NCBI RefSeq assembly: GCF_003443735.1
Contig: NZ_CP031969.1
Span: 9,238,001-9,302,000 of the forward strand
DNA: 64,000 nucleotides
Direction: 5' to 3'
Origin: Streptomyces sp. CC0208
GTDB lineage: Bacteria; Actinomycetota; Actinomycetes; Streptomycetales; Streptomycetaceae
Shown here: piece by piece, positions 52,201 through 61,700 of the stretch
Layout: each line of letters starts with the position of its first letter
Position numbering within the stretch: the stretch's first letter is position 1
Notes under the pieces: model-generated
What the model saw: the letters and a program-made list of their open reading frames with translations, nothing else
The model's database searches: none
Told to the model about the DNA's origin: nothing
Position numbers and translations under genes: made by a program

Positions 52201-53973
52201 TCCACCTTCACCTACGACATCGCCGGTCGCCTGGTGGAGGTCACCAACCCCCACGCCCAGATCCACCTCGAACGGGACCTGGCCGGGCGTGTCGTGACCG
52301 AGAGTGTCAACGGCCGCGCCCTGGCCCGCGCCTACGACGTGCTGGGACGGCGCACCCACCGGCGCACCCCGTCCGGCGCCACCAGCACCCTCACCTACGA
52401 CGAGCGCGGCCTCGCGGCCTACACGGTGGGGGAGCAGACCTTCCGCTTCGAACGCGACGTGCTCGGCCGGGAAGTCTCCCGCACCCTCGACGACCAGCTC
52501 ACCTTCAGCCAGACGTGGGATCCCGTCGGCCGCATCGTGAACCAGGCCTTCACCAGTGCGCACGACACCCTCTTCGAGCGCTCCTTCGCCTACACCCCGA
52601 ACGGCACCCCGCACACCATCGAGGACAGCCGCACCGGCCGGCGCACCTACACGCTGGACGCAGCCAGCCGGATCACTGCCGTCACCGCCGAGGGCTGGAG
52701 CGAGCAGTACGCCTACAACACAGCGGGCGACCAGATGCACGCCGCGCTGCCGCCGGGCACTCCAGGCCAGGACACCGCCGGCGAACGCACCTACTCCGGT
52801 AGCCGTGTCACCCAGGCCGGCCGCACCCACTACACCTACGACGTCCAGGGCCGCCTCGCCCAAAAACGCGTCACCACGCTCAGCGGCAAACAGCTGACCT
52901 GGACGTTCACCTGGGATGCCGAAGACCGCCTCACCCAGGTCCAGGCCCCCGGCGACGTGGCCTGGCGCTACTTCTACGACGCGCTGGGCCGCCGCACCGC
53001 CAAGCACCGGCTGCGCGCGGACGGCCGCATCGAGGATGTGACGACCTACTGCTGGGACGGCGGACAGCTCGCCGAGCAGCACACCAACGGTGTCACCCTC
53101 ATCTGGGACTACACCGGCCTGCACCCCCTGGCGCAACGCGAAGCCAAAACCCAGGAACAGGGCGAGAGCGACCGACGGTTCTTCGCCATCGTCACCGACC
53201 TTGCCGGGGCCCCCACCGACCTCATCGCCCCCGACGGCACCATCGCCTGGCACAGCCGCAGCACCGCCTGGGGCTCCACCCAGTCCCACCGCGACGCCAC
53301 CGCATACACGCCGCTGCGCTACCCCGGCCAGTACTTCGATCCCGAAACCGGCCTGCACTACAACCTCAACCGCTACTACGACCCCGAACTCGGCCGCTAC
53401 ACCACACCCGACCCCCTGGGCCTCGCACCGGCCGTCAACCACTACACCTACGTCCCCAACCCCTTCACCCTCGCCGACCCGCTCGGCCTGGCCGGCTGCA
53501 CAGCCGATCCGACCTGGGGCGGACGGGTCACCTTCACCCGCGACGAGCACGGACGCCCCTACGAGATGAACGCGGTCATCACCAGGGACATGCTCGACGA
53601 GGGCACCCACGCGAGGAACTCACTGGAGCCGCCCGGCTTCCTCGGCGGCGACTACAACCAGGCCCGCGGCCACATGCTGGCCCGGATGCTCGGCGGATCC
53701 GGCGACACCCTCGACAACCTCTTCACCATCACGCAAAACCCCACCAACAGCCCCGACATGCGCGACCACGAACAGGACATCTACAACGCCGTCCAGCACA
53801 ACGGCGAAGTCATCACCTACAACGTCTACCTCGAATACAGCGACGACCTGCCGGACTCGGTCCCGAAGTACATTCAGCTCGAAGCCCACGGCACCAAGGG
53901 CTTCGCCCTGGACCAGCTACTGGACAACCCCGCCCACGAGCAGCAACAGCGACACCGACGAGGACTCCTGTGA
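49288..53973 (+). CDS. RHS polymorphic toxin with CpnT/WXG100-like N-terminus and DNA/RNA endonuclease tip
   Basis: A 1561-aa protein with no Sec signal. The N-terminus (PGWMDEILDFIGINWPNVDE ... ADAMREFADQFEGHGAEAHA) is a CpnT-like, WXG100-related helical module with hydrophobic GVSLGLAVVTGGLSAIVGAA, pointing to type VII secretion. A Gly-rich linker lies near residue 225. A DUF6531-type entry (CRTDPVDVASGQMLLEQKDL) starts the YD-repeat shell (~390-1400), which ends with YFDPETGLHYNLNRYYDPEL and LADPLGLAGC. The tip (~1420-1555) is a non-specific endonuclease: YNQARGHMLARMLGGSGDTL with probable catalytic His1462, and DNLFTITQNPTNSPDM with Asn1477 and Asn1484. The immunity gene overlaps its stop. 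Confidence 0.9.
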   Translation: MGYVLPGWMDEILDFIGINWPNVDEDDYREMADAMREFADQFEGHGAEAHAAVSRILASSEGAAVDALQEHWDLVKSGHLEKVPDIARLFSDACDVVADIIFGMKTKAEIELGAMAASIGVSLGLAVVTGGLSAIVGAAETAAMRQLIKRIIDEAADQIVDELLARVTEPITGRLEQMVEDTVLDLTDNLIKLPPATGGAGAGEGGHGGIHTGMTLASAGGPSGGGGGGGGGRVFIDHEEYENGAGKLSRHGEAMSTDSLGSLGRAKGAFGRTRGRDPFTQAFDSVLHGALNGAEKALKKVGKHLTEDVPGGLRATSRTHRQNDSDISDRLKTLTKGESDTPRVPGARSGGRGGKGPDPLNSARDDARHHGVEPDKRICRTDPVDVASGQMLLEQKDLDLPGVLPLVLKRTHLSDYTFGVWFGRSWASTLDERIEVDIRNQAMWAREDGTVLIYDRLPGPQTPEVMPLEGPRIPLRRISEVGAQNLEFAATDPRTGWTRYFSKPGGKGWQLWLTTIEDRNGNQIDIHRDATGRPLDITHSGGYDISISADRGRVTALALRGQNDGEPALPVIEFGYDEDGDLTEVINSSGIPLRFTYDTLGRITSWTDRNDSTYRYIYDAAGRVVQTVGPSGMLSSTFAYDTTNRITRYTDSMGATTVYQLDERQQIVAETDPLGHTTAYVFDARDRILEQTDALGHTVRFERDERGNLVGFVAPDGLRTTAVFNDLDLPVTITERGGRQRHFAYDARGNRTAVIDIDRARTDYEVDERGHVTAVRNAAGEVTRIRNDAAGLPVEITAPDGARVTLVRDRFGRVTEVTDALGGTMRMTWTIEGRPLWRELPDGTREEWTWDGEGNLLAHTDRAGHTTTHAVTHFDRRTATRTADGAAYQFTHDSELRLATVVNAQGQQWRYQYDAAGRLTAETDFDGRTLTYEHDALGRLTRRTNAAGQSLAYERDLLGRIVRMQHDDGTTSTFTYDIAGRLVEVTNPHAQIHLERDLAGRVVTESVNGRALARAYDVLGRRTHRRTPSGATSTLTYDERGLAAYTVGEQTFRFERDVLGREVSRTLDDQLTFSQTWDPVGRIVNQAFTSAHDTLFERSFAYTPNGTPHTIEDSRTGRRTYTLDAASRITAVTAEGWSEQYAYNTAGDQMHAALPPGTPGQDTAGERTYSGSRVTQAGRTHYTYDVQGRLAQKRVTTLSGKQLTWTFTWDAEDRLTQVQAPGDVAWRYFYDALGRRTAKHRLRADGRIEDVTTYCWDGGQLAEQHTNGVTLIWDYTGLHPLAQREAKTQEQGESDRRFFAIVTDLAGAPTDLIAPDGTIAWHSRSTAWGSTQSHRDATAYTPLRYPGQYFDPETGLHYNLNRYYDPELGRYTTPDPLGLAPAVNHYTYVPNPFTLADPLGLAGCTADPTWGGRVTFTRDEHGRPYEMNAVITRDMLDEGTHARNSLEPPGFLGGDYNQARGHMLARMLGGSGDTLDNLFTITQNPTNSPDMRDHEQDIYNAVQHNGEVITYNVYLEYSDDLPDSVPKYIQLEAHGTKGFALDQLLDNPAHEQQQRHRRGLL

Positions 53974-54635
53974 GCACCATCGACGACCTCACCCGGCTCT
54001 GCCCCCCACCCGCGGCCCCACCCGCGGTCGACTGGACGGCCGCAGAACGTGCTCTCGGCCGCCCGCTGCCCCGGGACTACAAAGAGCTCTCCGCCGCTTA
54101 TGGGCCGGGCAGCTTCTGCAACTTCCTGCACGTCTACCACCCGTCCGGCAGCCTCACCGGACCCCTGGCCGCCAGCGTCCAGGAACAACTCCAGCGAGAC
54201 CGCGACCAAGGCACCTTCCCCGTGCCCTACGACCCGCGGCACCTCCTCGTCGCGGGAGTCACCGACAACGGCAACTACCTCTTCTGGATCACCGAACCCG
54301 AGTCCGATCCCGACCACTGGCGTATCGCCATCAACGAAGCCCGCGGCCACGACTGGTACACCTACGACGGCACCCTCACCGACCTCCTCACCGCCTTCCT
54401 CAGCGGCGAACTCCACATCCCCCTCTTCCCCACGGACGTTCTCCACCAGGGCATCACCTTCACGCCCTCCCGCCGTGACGACGCAGCACCGTCAGCGCCC
54501 CCTACGAGCCGGTCGGTCGACACCAACACCATCCGCGCGTGGGCCCGCGCCAACGGCTACGACGTCCCCGACCGCGGCCGCATCCCCGCAGCCATCCGCG
54601 ACGCCTGGCAGCGCGCCACACAAGGCGAGCAGTAG
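53970..54635 (+). CDS. SUKH immunity protein fused to an Lsr2-type DNA-binding domain
   Basis: A 221-aa protein whose GTG overlaps the toxin stop (GTGA). Residues ~18-155 are a SUKH (SMI1/KNR4) domain: ERALGRPLPRDYKELSAAYG, TDNGNYLFWITEPESDPDHW, INEARGHDWYTYDGTLTDLL. Residues ~180-221 (VDTNTIRAWARANGYDVPDR, then GRIPAAIRDAWQRATQ) match the C-terminal DNA-binding domain of Lsr2, whose RGR loop reads the minor groove. SUKH proteins neutralise nuclease toxins. The Lsr2 module would add DNA binding, perhaps to place the inhibitor on the chromosome or to regulate the locus. The fusion is a continuous frame. Confidence 0.88.
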   Translation: MSTIDDLTRLCPPPAAPPAVDWTAAERALGRPLPRDYKELSAAYGPGSFCNFLHVYHPSGSLTGPLAASVQEQLQRDRDQGTFPVPYDPRHLLVAGVTDNGNYLFWITEPESDPDHWRIAINEARGHDWYTYDGTLTDLLTAFLSGELHIPLFPTDVLHQGITFTPSRRDDAAPSAPPTSRSVDTNTIRAWARANGYDVPDRGRIPAAIRDAWQRATQGEQ

Positions 54636-54869
54636 CGTTCGGCCGTTCGGCAACTCAGGGTGTCCGGCGTGGTGCGCCGCAGGCTTGCAAGCACACTCGC
54701 ACCGCTTCGCAACAAGCCGGCCTCACCGGCGGGCCCTCGACTTCACAGATGGGCCGCCGAACGTCCTGCACCGGGAGCTTCAGCAGGCCGGGAGTAACTC
54801 AACCTCAGGGCAGCCGGAGACGGGTACAAGGGACGCTGCATTTCCGGAACATCCACGGAGGAAAGCGTC

Positions 54870-55403
54870 ATGAACGCCGCACTCGCCCGCCTCACCCAGC
54901 TGATCACCCCGCCCTCCCAGCCCCGGAGCCCGGACTGGGACGCGGTCCAGGAGCAGCTCGGCGTCGCCCTCCCCACCGACTACAAGGAACTCATCCGCGC
55001 CTACGGCGGCAGCAACTGGGACGACTACCTCTACCTTCTCGAACCAGGCTGTCCCAACGACAACTACGACCTGATCGAGTGGGAAGACCAGCAGACCGAA
55101 GCCCTGGAAGGACTTTGGGAGTTCGAGAAGAAGCCCGACGAACTCGCGGACGTCGGCAGCCGGGTCATCCCCTGGGCCACCACCGACAATGGCGAATGCC
55201 TCTACTGGCTCGCAAAACCAGGCCAGCACCCCGACGAGTGGACCGTCATGGTGAATGAGGCCCGCGGCGACCGCTGGGAGCACTACCCCATGACCTGCAC
55301 CGAATTCCTCCTCGCCGCCCTCACCGGCGAGGTGCAATCCGACGTGCTCTCCTCCCGCTTCCCGCTCACCACACACGAATACCGGCAGCTGACAGCCGTC
55401 TGA
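54870..55403 (+). CDS. second SUKH-family immunity protein
   Basis: A 177-aa protein from ATG 54870 behind GGAGGAAAG. It is a SUKH paralogue of the preceding gene: VQEQLGVALPTDYKELIRAY, TDNGECLYWLAKPGQHPDEW, VNEARGDRWEHYPMTCTEFL. It lacks the Lsr2 extension. A 234-bp gap without a gene separates the two, so its own toxin is not present here. It may be an orphan immunity gene guarding against related toxins. Confidence 0.88.
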   Translation: MNAALARLTQLITPPSQPRSPDWDAVQEQLGVALPTDYKELIRAYGGSNWDDYLYLLEPGCPNDNYDLIEWEDQQTEALEGLWEFEKKPDELADVGSRVIPWATTDNGECLYWLAKPGQHPDEWTVMVNEARGDRWEHYPMTCTEFLLAALTGEVQSDVLSSRFPLTTHEYRQLTAV

Positions 55404-55429
55404 ACAGCCCCCGCGATGCTGTGACCACA

Positions 55430-55462
55430 CGGCGCCCGAGCCGAGCAAGGTTCCGGGCGCCG
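55430..55462. terminator. hairpin terminator after the immunity genes
   Basis: CGGCGCCCG and CGGGCGCCG form a perfect 9-bp stem with a 15-nt loop, 27 bp after the second SUKH gene. It may also serve the convergent NUDIX gene. Confidence 0.65.
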
Positions 55463-55601
55463 CGCCGAGGGCCAAAGGACATTTGGAGCCTGACGTACCA
55501 GGTCCCGCCCTCTGCTCCGTGGGCCCCCATACCCGGCTGTTCTCGCGGGCCTAGGAGGTGTCCGTCCAGGTGATGATGCGTCCCACCGCCTGCTCGGAGA
55601 G

Positions 55602-57134
55602 CTATTGCACGTCCTCGGGTGTGTGTGCGTGGTCGGAGGCGTGCTCATCCCATCCCGTTTCGGAGTAGGGGCGGCCGGCGCGGATTCCCTCGATGGCAAC
55701 CCGGGTGTAGGGGACGAGGTTGTCGGGAAGCGCGGTCGGGTCCCAGAACTTCCACTGCGTGCACTTGTCCGGCTCGCGCAGGTCTGGCTCGCCGGTCCAG
55801 GTCCTGGCGCGGAAGAACAGGCCCATGCGGGGCTGGTCCCCGGCCCGGTCGATGTGGTGGACGACGTGGACGAGTTCGACGTCCTGGGCCTGGATCTGCA
55901 GGCCGGCCTCCTCTTGTGCCTCCCTGATCAGACAGGTGATGGCGCTCTCCTGCTCGCAGTGGCCGGCCAGGGCGTGCCAGGTGGAGGGCGCGAACGCGGA
56001 GTCGGGGTGGCGCAGCCCGAGCAGCACTGTTCCATCGGGTCGCTCCAGGTAGAGGTGGACGCCGACGACGTTGAGGACCGTGCCGTGCGGGGAGGCCGGG
56101 CGGAGCTTTTCTTCCGATGCGGCCCCGCCCTGCGGCGCGGTGCAGGATGCGCCGACCGGGTGGCTGGCGGCGTGACGTCGTACGAGGTCGCTGGTGGTGG
56201 GTGCGATGCGCAGGCGGTGGAGGTCGTCGGGGGCGAACCAGGCCAGCATCACCCCTTCCGTCAGGTGGAGATCACGAGGGTCGCCGTTCCAGCGGCCGGC
56301 GTAGATGGCGATGGGCACGGTCGTGCCGGCGTCGCTCTTTGCTTCCTCGGTGCCGAACGGGGTCAGGTCAGTGAGGTGGAGGCCGGCTTCCTCGTGCAGC
56401 TCACGCCGCACGGTGTGTTCCAGGGTGGCGTCCTGGGGTTCTCGGCCGCCGCCCAGCAGTGACCACATGCCCGGTTCCCAGATCTGGCCGGGGAAGTAGT
56501 CGCGCAGGTGGAGCAGGTACTCGCCGCGGTCGTTGTAGATGAGGGCGGAGGCGTTGGCGGTCACCGGTTCGGCGGCGGGTGGGAGATTGAGCAGTTTCTC
56601 GCGCAGTGAGGGGGAAGTCACCCTGTCCATGGGACGCCACTCGACGCCGGCCACCTCTTCTTCCTGCAGCACCACCGGCACTTCTGCCGCGGTGAGCAGA
56701 CGGAAGAGAAAGCGGAGGTCGAAGTGCGGGTGGCCGGGTTCGCCGTTGCCCGGGTGGGCGTCGATGTCGTGGATGTCGATGTGGAACGGCACGGTCTCGT
56801 AGCCGGGCCACGGTGCCACGGCTTGGGGTGGGATCCCGGTCTTCTCGTGCAGCTCCCGCAGAGCCGCGTCTGCCAGGGACTCGTCTTCGGGCTCGGCGTG
56901 TCCTCTGGGAGCGAGTACCTTCCCGCTCGCACGGTGCAGCCCGTGCAGGACGCGGCCGAGGGGGTCGATGACAATCGCGCCGCACGTGACGTGTCCGGTG
57001 AGGGTGGAGCGGCTGGCGATGTCGTTTGGCCGGTCGAGGGCCTTCAGGAGGCCGCCGAGCTGTGGACGCTCGTGAGGGTGGCGGGCGAGATAGGTCTCGA
57101 CGGTGGTGCGGGTGTCGTCGTGCGGCAGCGGCAT
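55602..57134 (-). CDS. triple NUDIX-domain protein
   Basis: A 510-aa protein with three NUDIX boxes in one frame. Box 1 (~residues 78-101): GHAEPEDESLADAALRELHE then KTGI. Box 2 (~226-250): GGGREPQDATLEHTVRRELH then EEAGL. Box 3 (~396-418): AGHCEQESAITCLIREAQEE then AGL. Each keeps the RE-x-x-EE-type metal-binding core; box 1 has EK in place of EE. NUDIX enzymes hydrolyse nucleoside diphosphates linked to another moiety. Three in tandem is unusual; one may be structural. Neighbours give no substrate. The ATG at 57134 follows GAGGT. Confidence 0.88.
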   Translation of the reverse strand: MPLPHDDTRTTVETYLARHPHERPQLGGLLKALDRPNDIASRSTLTGHVTCGAIVIDPLGRVLHGLHRASGKVLAPRGHAEPEDESLADAALRELHEKTGIPPQAVAPWPGYETVPFHIDIHDIDAHPGNGEPGHPHFDLRFLFRLLTAAEVPVVLQEEEVAGVEWRPMDRVTSPSLREKLLNLPPAAEPVTANASALIYNDRGEYLLHLRDYFPGQIWEPGMWSLLGGGREPQDATLEHTVRRELHEEAGLHLTDLTPFGTEEAKSDAGTTVPIAIYAGRWNGDPRDLHLTEGVMLAWFAPDDLHRLRIAPTTSDLVRRHAASHPVGASCTAPQGGAASEEKLRPASPHGTVLNVVGVHLYLERPDGTVLLGLRHPDSAFAPSTWHALAGHCEQESAITCLIREAQEEAGLQIQAQDVELVHVVHHIDRAGDQPRMGLFFRARTWTGEPDLREPDKCTQWKFWDPTALPDNLVPYTRVAIEGIRAGRPYSETGWDEHASDHAHTPEDVQ

Positions 57135-57301
57135 GGGTGTACCTCAGAAGGGCGCGGAGCGGGACGAGTCGAGGCGGTCGGTGTGGTCGTTCGTGTCAGC
57201 GCAGCCGCATCACCTTCACGGGAACTTCCTCGATCGCGGTGGTGCGTTCGGTGAGCAGGTTGCCGAACAGGCGTCTGGCCCGCATGTGCTCGATCCAGCT
57301 C

Positions 57302-57366
57302 AACACCAGCCCCAACCGGCAGCCGGGGCCAATGCATAGAGCCTCCACCGATCCCGGAGCGCTTCA
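57302..57366 (+). mobile_element. right-end remnant of the 5336-type IS3 element
   Basis: These 65 bp match the right end of the IS3 element at 6592-6656 with few differences: the last codons of orfB, CAACCGGC..., and the inverted repeat CCTCCACCGATCCCGGAGCG then CTTCA. The rest of the element is gone. Confidence 0.88.
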
Positions 57367-57535
57367 GCCCACTACATGGCATCACCCTGACACGAACATG
57401 CTTCCCTGGCGCGATACTTCGCCGGCCGGGACAAAAATGCGCAACCTCACGTGGCACGTCACGGTTTTCGTTGCGACGCCCGTTTATCAGGAAAACCGCC
57501 CGTAACCACTCTCCCTGTAGTTACCGTCTGTGCTC

Positions 57536-58735
57536 ATGCGGTTTCTGCACACTTCGGACTGGCACCTGGGCCGCCGGTTCCACACAGAAGACCTGATCCC
57601 CGCCCAGCGTGCCTTCCTCGACCACTTGGTCGGCACCGCCCGAACCGAGGACGTCGACGCGATCCTCGTCGCAGGCGACATCTACGACCGGGCCATCCCC
57701 AGCCTGGACGCCGTACGCCTGTTCAACCGCGCCCTGCACCAGCTCGCCGACCTCGACGTGCCGATCATCATGATCAGCGGAAACCACGACTCCGCACACC
57801 GACTCGGCGTCGGATCCGGCCTCCTCGCCCGTGCCGGGATCCACTTGAGGACTGACCCGGATACCTGCGACATCCCGGTCCTCCTCGAAGACGCCGACGG
57901 CCCCGTCGCCGTGTACGGCATTCCCTACCTTGAGCCGTCGATGGTCCGCGACCGTCTGGAAGCCGAAGCCGTCTCCCACCGCGCAGTACTGACCGCAGCC
58001 CTGGACCGCATCCACGCCGACCTCACCAACAACCAGCCGGCCGGCACCCGGTCCGTGGTCCTCGCGCACGCCTTCGTCACCTCCGGCACCGGACAGCCCG
58101 AGGAACGCGATGAGAGCGAGGAGTCCACCAGCGAACGCGAAATCGCCGTGGGCGGTGTCGCCCACGTGGGCGCCGACGTCTTCGCCGGGATCGACTACGT
58201 GGCTCTAGGCCACCTCCACGGCCCCCAGCGCGTCACCGACCGCATCCACTACAGCGGCTCCCCGCTGGCCTACTCCTTCTCCGAAGCCCGCCACACCAAG
58301 TCGGTCACCCTGGTCGACCTCACCCCCAACGCCGTGCCCGCCCTCGCCCGCCAGCCCTGCCCCGTGCCGCTCCGCCTGGAACGCGTGAGTGGCTTCATGG
58401 AAGACCTCCTGACCAACCCCGACCACGAGCCGCTGAAGGATGCCTGGCTCGAGGTCACCCTCACCGACACGGCCCTGCCCTTCGAGGCCATGGCCCGCCT
58501 GCGCCGCCGCTTCCCCCACACCGCCAGCCTCAAGCACAAGCCCGCCCTCATCCCCGCCCAGGCCACGAACACCCCCACCTACAGCCAGCGCATCCGCGGC
58601 CGCGGCGACCTCGACATCGCCGGCGACTTCATCAACAGCATGCGCGGCACCGACCCCACCCCCGACGAACAGAACCTGCTGCAGCAGGCCGTCGAAGCCT
58701 CCCGCCTGAACGAGCAGCAGAAGGAAACCGTCTGA
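57536..58735 (+). CDS. sbcD: exonuclease SbcD, Mre11-like subunit
   Basis: A 399-aa protein from ATG 57536 (MRFLHTSDWHLGRRFHTED); GTG 57530 is an alternative. Metallophosphoesterase motifs follow in order: TSDWHLG (Asp, His), LVAGDIYDRA (Asp), ISGNHDSAHR (Asn, His), VLAHAFV (His), ALGHLHGPQ (His x His). It pairs with SbcC to make an ATP-dependent nuclease that opens hairpins and processes blocked DNA ends, and restricts palindromic DNA. sbcC starts one base after its stop. Most Streptomyces carry sbcCD in the core, so this may be an extra accessory copy. Confidence 0.95.
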   Translation: MRFLHTSDWHLGRRFHTEDLIPAQRAFLDHLVGTARTEDVDAILVAGDIYDRAIPSLDAVRLFNRALHQLADLDVPIIMISGNHDSAHRLGVGSGLLARAGIHLRTDPDTCDIPVLLEDADGPVAVYGIPYLEPSMVRDRLEAEAVSHRAVLTAALDRIHADLTNNQPAGTRSVVLAHAFVTSGTGQPEERDESEESTSEREIAVGGVAHVGADVFAGIDYVALGHLHGPQRVTDRIHYSGSPLAYSFSEARHTKSVTLVDLTPNAVPALARQPCPVPLRLERVSGFMEDLLTNPDHEPLKDAWLEVTLTDTALPFEAMARLRRRFPHTASLKHKPALIPAQATNTPTYSQRIRGRGDLDIAGDFINSMRGTDPTPDEQNLLQQAVEASRLNEQQKETV

Positions 58736-58736
58736 C

Positions 58737-61700
58737 ATGCGCCTGCACACCCTGCGCCTGCAGGCATTCGGACCCTTCGCCGGCACCCACACCATCGACT
58801 TCGACGCACTGTCCGCCGACGGCCTGTTCCTCCTGCACGGCGACACCGGAGCGGGCAAGAGCACCATCTTCGCGGCCATCTGTTTCGCTCTCTACGGCAA
58901 ACCACCGGGCGACCGCGACCTGCTGCTGCGCAGCCACCACGCTCCCGCCGGCCTCCTAACCGAAGTCACCCTCGAGGTCACTCTTGCAGGGCGCCGCCTG
59001 CGCATCGACCGGATCCCTGCCCAGATGCGCCCCAAACGATCCGGAGAAGGCGAGACCTCCCAGAAAGCAGAAACCCGGCTCAGTGAATGGGCCGTCGACG
59101 CCGACGGCCAGGGACGCTGGGAACCTTCCAGTAAGTCCCACCAGGAGGCAGCCGTCGAGGTCACCGACCTGCTGGGCATGAGCCGGGATCAGTTCTGCCA
59201 GGTCGTCCTGCTGCCGCAGAATGAATTCACCAAGTTCCTCCACGCCGACGCCCACGGCCGACGAGAACTCCTCGGCAAACTCTTCCGCACCGGCCGCTTC
59301 TCCTTCATCGAGCGCTGGCTGAACGACCACAGCCGCACCACCGAGAAGAACCGCGACGCCGCCCGAGCCGACGTGCTGCGCCTGGCCGAACGCATCCACC
59401 AGGCCGCCGGACCCGACCTGACAACCGAGTACACGGCGCCCACCCCCGACGATCCGCACACGCTCACCGAACCCGCCCGCGCCTGGGCCCAGGATCTCCT
59501 CCACGTCAGTCACACCGACCACGCCAGGACACTCCAAGCAGCCACAACGGCCAAGGAGAACCTGGTCAGACAGCAGACCTTCGAAGCCGCGGCCCGCGAA
59601 CTCCACCAGCAGCAAACCATCTACATCAGCGCCCGGCAGCAACTCGACCTGCTCCAGGAACAGACACCGCACCAGGACACACTCATCCAGCGCCGCGACC
59701 AAGCCCGCCGCGCCCAACGGGCAGCACCGCTGCTGCACGCCGCGGACACCGCCGCAGACGACCACACCCGTGCCCAGAGCGTTGAACGCACCGCTCGCGA
59801 GCACCTGTTGCCCGAACACAAGGACCTTGACGCCAGCCGGCTGGAAGCCGCCGAGCATCGTCTTCGTGCCGAAGCTGCCGTCCTGACCGCCCTCATCCCC
59901 GAAGAAGACACCGTCCACCGGCTGACCGCCGAGCTGAAGCGCACCGACGCCGAACGGCAGGACTTCGCCACCCAGCAACGCACAGCCCAGGACTGGCTCG
60001 AAGCCGAGCCCGCCCGGCGCGGAACCCTCGAAGCCCGGCGAGAAGCCGCCCGCCAGGCCGAAGAAGAAAGCCGCCGCCACCAGACCGCCCTGGACGGCCT
60101 CAAAACCCGCCTCGAAGCCGCCAAGCGCCGCGACACCCATCTCGCCAAGGTCACCAAGGCCGAACAGCAGCTGGCCGATGCAGAAGCGGTCACCGGCCAG
60201 ACCGGCCAGGACTACCTCACCATCCGCCGTCAGCGCACCGAAGGCATGGCCGCCGAACTCGCGGCCACCCTCACCGACGGCACCCCCTGCCTAGTCTGCG
60301 GATCCTGTACCCACCCGGCGCCCGCCGCTCCCCAGGACGGACAGCCCACACGCCAGGACGAGCAGGACGCCGAAGCCCTCCACGAGCAGGCCAAAGCCAC
60401 CCAGGAAGCCGCCGCGGCCGTACTGCACGAGCTCCGCGAACAGGCTGCCACCGCCACCGGTGAAGCCGGCGACACCCCCCTGACCGACCTCCAGACCCAG
60501 CACACCACGCTCACCACAGAGTTGACCGACGCCCTGGACCGCGCTGCAGACCAGGGCACCATCCAAGAAGAACTCCACACACTCGACGGCGAGCACACAG
60601 CCCAGACCCAGCAACACAGCACCGCCACGGCCGGCCTGTCCGCCCGCAACACCCACTACGACACCCTCACCCAGCAGCTCACCGAACTGACGGCCAAACT
60701 CACCGCAGCCCGCGCCACCTATCCCACCGTCGCCGCCCACGCCGACGACCTCACCCGCACCGCCGACCGCCTCAAAGAGACCGCCGAGGCCTCCCGCAGC
60801 CTCGCCACCGCCGTCCAGACCCTCACCCACCGCACCGACCAGGCCACCCAGGCCGCCAAAGACCAGGGCTTCGACACCCTGGCACTCGCCCAACAGGCAC
60901 TGCTCAGCGACGAAGACCTGCGCACCATCGAAGAAGAGATCACTCAGTGGCGCGAGGCCTGTGCCGCGCACACCGCAGTCCTGGACAACCCGGCACTGCA
61001 GCAGGCCGCCGCGCAGCCTTCCGCCGACCTCGACGCCGCCACGGCTGCAAGGGCCGCCGCGGATGACCAGCACGCCGAGGCCGCAGCCGCCACCAATGCC
61101 GCCCACACCCGCAGCCAGGCCCTCACCGCCCTTACCACCGACCTCGGCACCGCCATCCAGCGCCTGCAACCACTCGAGCAGGTCCACCTCACCGCCCGCC
61201 ACCTGGCCGAACTCGTCACCGGCAACTCACCCAGCGCCCGGGTGCGCATGCAGCTGGAGGCCTACGTCCTGGCAGCCCGCCTCGAAGAAGTCGTCACCGC
61301 CGCCAACACCCGCCTGCACATCATGTCCGAAGGCCGCTACACCCTCTCCCACTCTGACCACCAAGCCGCCCGCGGCGCCCGCTCCGGCCTCGGCCTGGAG
61401 ATCACCGACTCCTGGACCGGCCGCCCCCGCAAGACCGACACCCTCTCCGGTGGCGAATCCTTCTTCGCCTCCCTGTCCCTCGCCCTCGGCCTGGCCGACG
61501 TCGTCACCCACGAAGCCGGCGGCAACCCCCTGGACACCCTCTTCATCGATGAAGGCTTCGGCACTCTCGACGAAGACACCCTCCACAAGGTCCTCGACGT
61601 CCTGGACTCCCTGCGTGCCCACGACCGCACCGTCGGCGTCATCAGCCACGTCCCCGAACTGCGCCGCCGCATCACTCACCGCCTGCACGTCCGTAAAAGC

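Noticed and set aside
49279..53610. 1443-codon open frame antisense to the second RHS gene
   Set aside because: Low-complexity Gly/Val/Arg translation; a mirror of codon bias in the RHS gene, which has a full domain set.
5336..57366. Composite transposon bounded by the two IS3 copies
   Set aside because: The right copy is only a 65-bp end fragment and the left copy lacks a target duplication, so there is no evidence that the segment moved as a unit.
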